Positions 61,021 through 64,000 of a stretch of 64,000 bases of DNA are shown here, in pieces. The notes under the pieces were generated by a model. That model did no database searches. It worked only from the letters and a program-made list of their open reading frames with translations, and had not been told where the DNA came from. Position 1 is the first letter of the stretch. Every line of letters begins with the position of its first letter. Source of the DNA: Natronogracilivirga saccharolytica (lineage in GTDB: Bacteria; Bacteroidota; Rhodothermia; Balneolales; Natronogracilivirgulaceae); assembly GCF_017921895.1 (NCBI RefSeq), contig NZ_JAFIDN010000008.1, positions 62,001 to 126,000 of the forward strand, in the 5' to 3' direction. The translations under genes were made by a program, and so were the position numbers.

Positions 61021-62277
61021 ATGCAAACGGATATTTCAAAACAGATTATTCAGTCTTTTGCCGAAATTGCAAAAGACAAGGGAATTGACAGGGATCTGCT
61101 TCTGTCGATTCTGGAAGACGTATTTCGGTCCATGATCAAGAAAAAGTACGAATCGGATGATGCGTTTTCCGTTATTCTGAATCCCGACCGCGGTGAAATT
61201 CAGATTATGCATATCCGTGAAGTGGTCCCGGATGAGGAGCTCAATGACCCGGTCAACGAAATCGGCATTACCGAAGCCAAAAAGCTGGATCCCGACCTGG
61301 AGTTGTATGATGAATTTGCCCAGGAGATCAGAATCGAAGATTTTGGTCGCCGTGCAGTGATGATGGCCAGGCAGACACTTGCCCAGCGCATACGTGAAAT
61401 AGAGAAGGACAACATTTTCGAAGATTACAGCGATCGTATCGGCGAAATCGTTCTGGGGGATGTTTACCAGGTCCGGAACCGGGACATCCTGGTAAATCAT
61501 AACGGTGTTGAACTGATTCTGCCCAAGGGGCATCAGATTTACAAGGACAGATACCGAAAGGGGGATACCATCCGCGCTGTGGTTGTTGAGGTGAAGCGGC
61601 AGGAAGGGAATCCGGCGGTAATCATATCCCGAACGTCACCGCTTTTTCTTGAACGCCTGTTTGAGAATGAAATCCCCGAGGTATTTGACGGGGTGATAGA
61701 AATAATCAAAACGGTTCGTGAACCGGGTGACCGGTCGAAGGTGGCCGTTGTTTCCCATGATGAGAGGGTGGATCCCGTAGGTGCCTGCGTCGGAATGAAG
61801 GGTATCCGCATTCACTCCATTGTCAGGGAGCTTTGCAACGAGAATATTGATGTGATCAACTTCACCGAAGATGATCACGAATTTATAAAACGGGCACTGC
61901 AGCCCGCTCATGTCCAGTCAGTTGAGATTGACAAGGGTAAAAAGCGGGCAAAAGTTGTTGTCCCCGCCGACCAGGTTTCCAAGGCTATAGGCAAGGGCGG
62001 TGTCAATATCAGGCTGGCAACGCAGCTTACCGGGTTTGAGATTGATGTATACAGAGAAGTGGAAGATGAGGATGACATTGACATTTTCGAGTTTGCCGAT
62101 GACTTCGGAGACGAAATCGTGCAGATGCTCTTTGATATCGGATGCGATACAGCGCGTGCCGTCCTCGATCTCAGCCCTGAAGAGTTGCAGCGGCGAACGG
62201 AAGGCAAACTTGAACTGAAGGATGCCAAACACATCATCCGTACCATAGAAGAAGAGTTCGAAGAAGACGAGGCCTGA
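61021..62277 (+). CDS. nusA: Transcription termination/antitermination factor NusA
   Basis: A 418-residue RNA polymerase factor that affects pausing, termination and antitermination. Domains in order: RNAP-binding N-terminal domain (about 1-130), S1 (about 135-200), KH1 (about 200-275, with VGACVGMKGIRIHSIVREL), KH2 (about 280-345, with VSKAIGKGGVNIRLATQLTG), then an acidic tail ending EEEFEEDEA that contains one helix-hairpin-like repeat. It lacks the two full acidic repeats of E. coli NusA, as is usual outside the gammaproteobacteria. It sits between rimP and infB. Confidence 0.95.
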   Translation: MQTDISKQIIQSFAEIAKDKGIDRDLLLSILEDVFRSMIKKKYESDDAFSVILNPDRGEIQIMHIREVVPDEELNDPVNEIGITEAKKLDPDLELYDEFAQEIRIEDFGRRAVMMARQTLAQRIREIEKDNIFEDYSDRIGEIVLGDVYQVRNRDILVNHNGVELILPKGHQIYKDRYRKGDTIRAVVVEVKRQEGNPAVIISRTSPLFLERLFENEIPEVFDGVIEIIKTVREPGDRSKVAVVSHDERVDPVGACVGMKGIRIHSIVRELCNENIDVINFTEDDHEFIKRALQPAHVQSVEIDKGKKRAKVVVPADQVSKAIGKGGVNIRLATQLTGFEIDVYREVEDEDDIDIFEFADDFGDEIVQMLFDIGCDTARAVLDLSPEELQRRTEGKLELKDAKHIIRTIEEEFEEDEA

Positions 62278-62322
62278 CGAAAGCCAATTAGCGAAGACAA
62301 TACAACAGAATAATAGATCTAT

Positions 62323-64000
62323 ATGACAGCAGCTGGTAAACCGAAACGCTTATTCAAGGTGGCATCGGAATTCAATGTTTCCACACAATCTATCGTGGAT
62401 TCACTGAATGACAATGGGTTTCCTATAGAAAACAAACCCAATGCCAAAATCACACCTGAAATGTACTCAGCTTTGGAGTCGGTTTACGGGGAAGATAAAG
62501 CAAAGAGCAGGGATCATGTCAGGGCAAGAGAGGAATACGAAGAACGCAGAAGTACCTTTCGGACAAGCAGAAATGAATCTGTTACCATTGACAGTTTTCT
62601 GGAACCGCTGGATGATCTGGAGCCTGCCGATGAGAAGACTGAAAAGGACGAGGATCTGCCTCTCAAGCCCGCCGATGATGCTGAGAGCAGTGAAGACCAG
62701 CTGAAACCATCCGATTCAGAAACACAGGAGGAAGAAGACGTACCGGTACCTGCAAGGGATGAGCAGAGAGAAGATGATACTGCCGGGTCAGATGCAGGAA
62801 AAGAGGCACCGGAAGTTTCTGAAACCGAACCTGCAGAAAAGCAGGAAGTGGCAGAAGATGAAGAGACTGCGGAAGCCGGATCAGATCAGGATTTCGAACC
62901 GGAAGAAGAGGTCGAGACAGACGATGAGCCGGAAGAAGAGGTCGAACCTGCCGGAAAAGAAGCGATACAGTTGCCCGAAGCGGATGACGAGCTGGATATT
63001 GTTGAAGGTGATGATGAAGAAGAGGAACAGGAACCGCATGAAATAATCCGCGGGCGGAAGGAAAAGCTTGCCGGGACAAGAGTTCTTGGAAAAATCCAGA
63101 TTGCTGACCCTGCCGAAGAAGGCAAAAAGAAAAAGAAGAAAAAGGGTAAAAAGGCCAAGAAAGAAGAGACGAAGCAGGCTGATGCGGTTGAAGCGGATGA
63201 AAAGGAAAAGCCCAAAAAGAAAAAAATTGCCGCAAAGCGGGTGAAGGGAGACAGTCCGGCAGCCGATGTTACAGAGGAAGCTCCGAAGTCCAAGAAGAAG
63301 AAAAAACGGATAAAAGCGCGGAAGGCACCGAAGGTTGATGACTCGGATGTTGAATCCAAGCTCAAAGAGACCATGGCCATGCTGAACACCGGCGGTTCTG
63401 TCGGCAGAAAACGTCAGAAGAGAAGAAAACAAAAGCGTGAGGAGATGGCCGCCGAGCGTGAAATCCTTGAGACGGAAAAGTCGGAACAGGAACAAAAGAT
63501 ACTTGAAGTCACCGAGTTTATAACCGTAAGTGATCTGGCAGATCTTCTGGATGTATCGCCTAATGAAATCATCATGCACTGCATGAATCTGGGCATGGTT
63601 GTTTCGATCAATCAGCGGCTTGAGGCCAGTACCATTGAACTGCTTGCCGAGCAGTATGACAGAGAAGTGGTCTTCGTTGACGCCGAAGAACTGACGGATG
63701 ATATTGAAGAAGATGATGATGACGACCCGGCAGATCTGGAGCCGAGATCCCCGGTTGTCACCGTAATGGGGCACGTAGATCACGGAAAAACATCACTGCT
63801 TGATTTTATCAGGGAGGCCAAGGTAACTGCCGGTGAAGCAGGCGGAATAACGCAGCATATTGGTGCCTACGAAGTCAGACTGCCTGACAAGCGGAATATT
63901 ACTTTCCTTGACACACCAGGCCACGAGGCATTCACAGCCATGCGTGCCAGAGGTGCCCAGGTGACCGATATGGTGATCCTTGTTGTTGCGGCAGATGATG
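62323..64000 (+). CDS. infB: Translation initiation factor IF-2 (partial, cut by window end)
   Basis: The first 559 codons of IF-2, which brings initiator tRNA to the 30S subunit. Residues 1-50 form an IF2_N domain ([21 protein letters not shown]). About residues 90-370 are a long acidic then Lys-rich low-complexity linker (EE, DD and KKKKK runs). A second IF2_N module follows near 395-445. The GTPase begins at [19 protein letters not shown] with G1 at 483-490 and G3 DTPGHEAF. The C-terminal domains lie beyond the window. It is preceded by nusA (45-bp gap). Confidence 0.96.
   Translation, partial: MTAAGKPKRLFKVASEFNVSTQSIVDSLNDNGFPIENKPNAKITPEMYSALESVYGEDKAKSRDHVRAREEYEERRSTFRTSRNESVTIDSFLEPLDDLEPADEKTEKDEDLPLKPADDAESSEDQLKPSDSETQEEEDVPVPARDEQREDDTAGSDAGKEAPEVSETEPAEKQEVAEDEETAEAGSDQDFEPEEEVETDDEPEEEVEPAGKEAIQLPEADDELDIVEGDDEEEEQEPHEIIRGRKEKLAGTRVLGKIQIADPAEEGKKKKKKKGKKAKKEETKQADAVEADEKEKPKKKKIAAKRVKGDSPAADVTEEAPKSKKKKKRIKARKAPKVDDSDVESKLKETMAMLNTGGSVGRKRQKRRKQKREEMAAEREILETEKSEQEQKILEVTEFITVSDLADLLDVSPNEIIMHCMNLGMVVSINQRLEASTIELLAEQYDREVVFVDAEELTDDIEEDDDDDPADLEPRSPVVTVMGHVDHGKTSLLDFIREAKVTAGEAGGITQHIGAYEVRLPDKRNITFLDTPGHEAFTAMRARGAQVTDMVILVVAADD

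Noticed and set aside
62600-63400. Repetitive Glu/Lys-rich stretch considered as a repeat array
   Set aside because: It is the disordered linker of IF-2; the repetition is of codons for acidic and Lys residues, not of a DNA unit.
1-64000. tRNA, rRNA or CRISPR arrays
   Set aside because: I found no cloverleaf-like sequence in the gaps, no rRNA segments and no regularly spaced identical repeats.

Overview
The window looks like a chromosomal segment from the Bacteroidota/Rhodothermota side of the tree, most likely a Balneolia-like marine or halophilic bacterium. The reasons are a full-length SprA (type IX secretion translocon), a secreted enzyme ending in a YPNPFNP-type T9SS sorting tail, a GWxTD-domain protein, a DUF3467 protein and LptF/LptG permeases, all encoded among core genes at roughly half G+C. 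The taxon is inferred from gene content only. No rRNA, tRNA, CRISPR array, transposase or phage gene is visible. Most of the window is housekeeping, so the more unusual signals are regulatory or architectural.

Left part (1-18 kb). A leftward menaquinone operon (menF-menD-menH-menB) follows a truncated Tat-type short-chain dehydrogenase and is preceded by a short DUF4290-like gene. A PLP beta-synthase with paired CBS domains and a DUF3467 protein read rightward. lptF-lptG (4-bp overlap) face sprA across a divergent intergenic region.

Middle (18-41 kb). lnt and rsmI read left. A VOC protein and hrcA-grpE-dnaJ read right, ending at a bidirectional terminator. purK-purE read left with a repeat element between them, and prfA reads right. 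An RsbW-like kinase and a glutamate-type dehydrogenase read left. A cytoplasmic NlpC/P60 protein is coupled to an HNH nuclease. thrA-thrB-thrC end at a long hairpin, followed by mnmA, an exported protein, a split 5'-nucleotidase (C-terminal half first), a YdhF-like aldo/keto reductase, an MtfA-like peptidase and a DoxX-like membrane protein.

Right part (42-64 kb). A leftward run contains fur-merC, a GWxTD protein, pdxA, a methyltransferase, ftsE and a T9SS-tailed polysaccharide deacetylase. A perfect 7-1-7 palindrome inside the fur promoter suggests metal-responsive autoregulation. Rightward come a flavin oxidoreductase and two ABC half-exporters that form a probable heterodimer with an RNase Z gene between them. 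An IMPase-family gene overlaps the second exporter tail to tail. Then follow a DUF883-like anchor protein, two terminator hairpins, prfB with a programmed +1 frameshift, nadB, coaE, a DUF192 lipoprotein, and rimP-nusA-infB (cut by the window end) behind a terminator-like leader hairpin.

The least explained signal is an imperfect repeat of about 95-110 bp. It occurs in three intergenic regions (24.7, 38.7 and 48.7-48.9 kb), in tandem at the last. Two copies end exactly at the start codon of a gene. It could be a shared regulatory leader or a small dispersed repeat.
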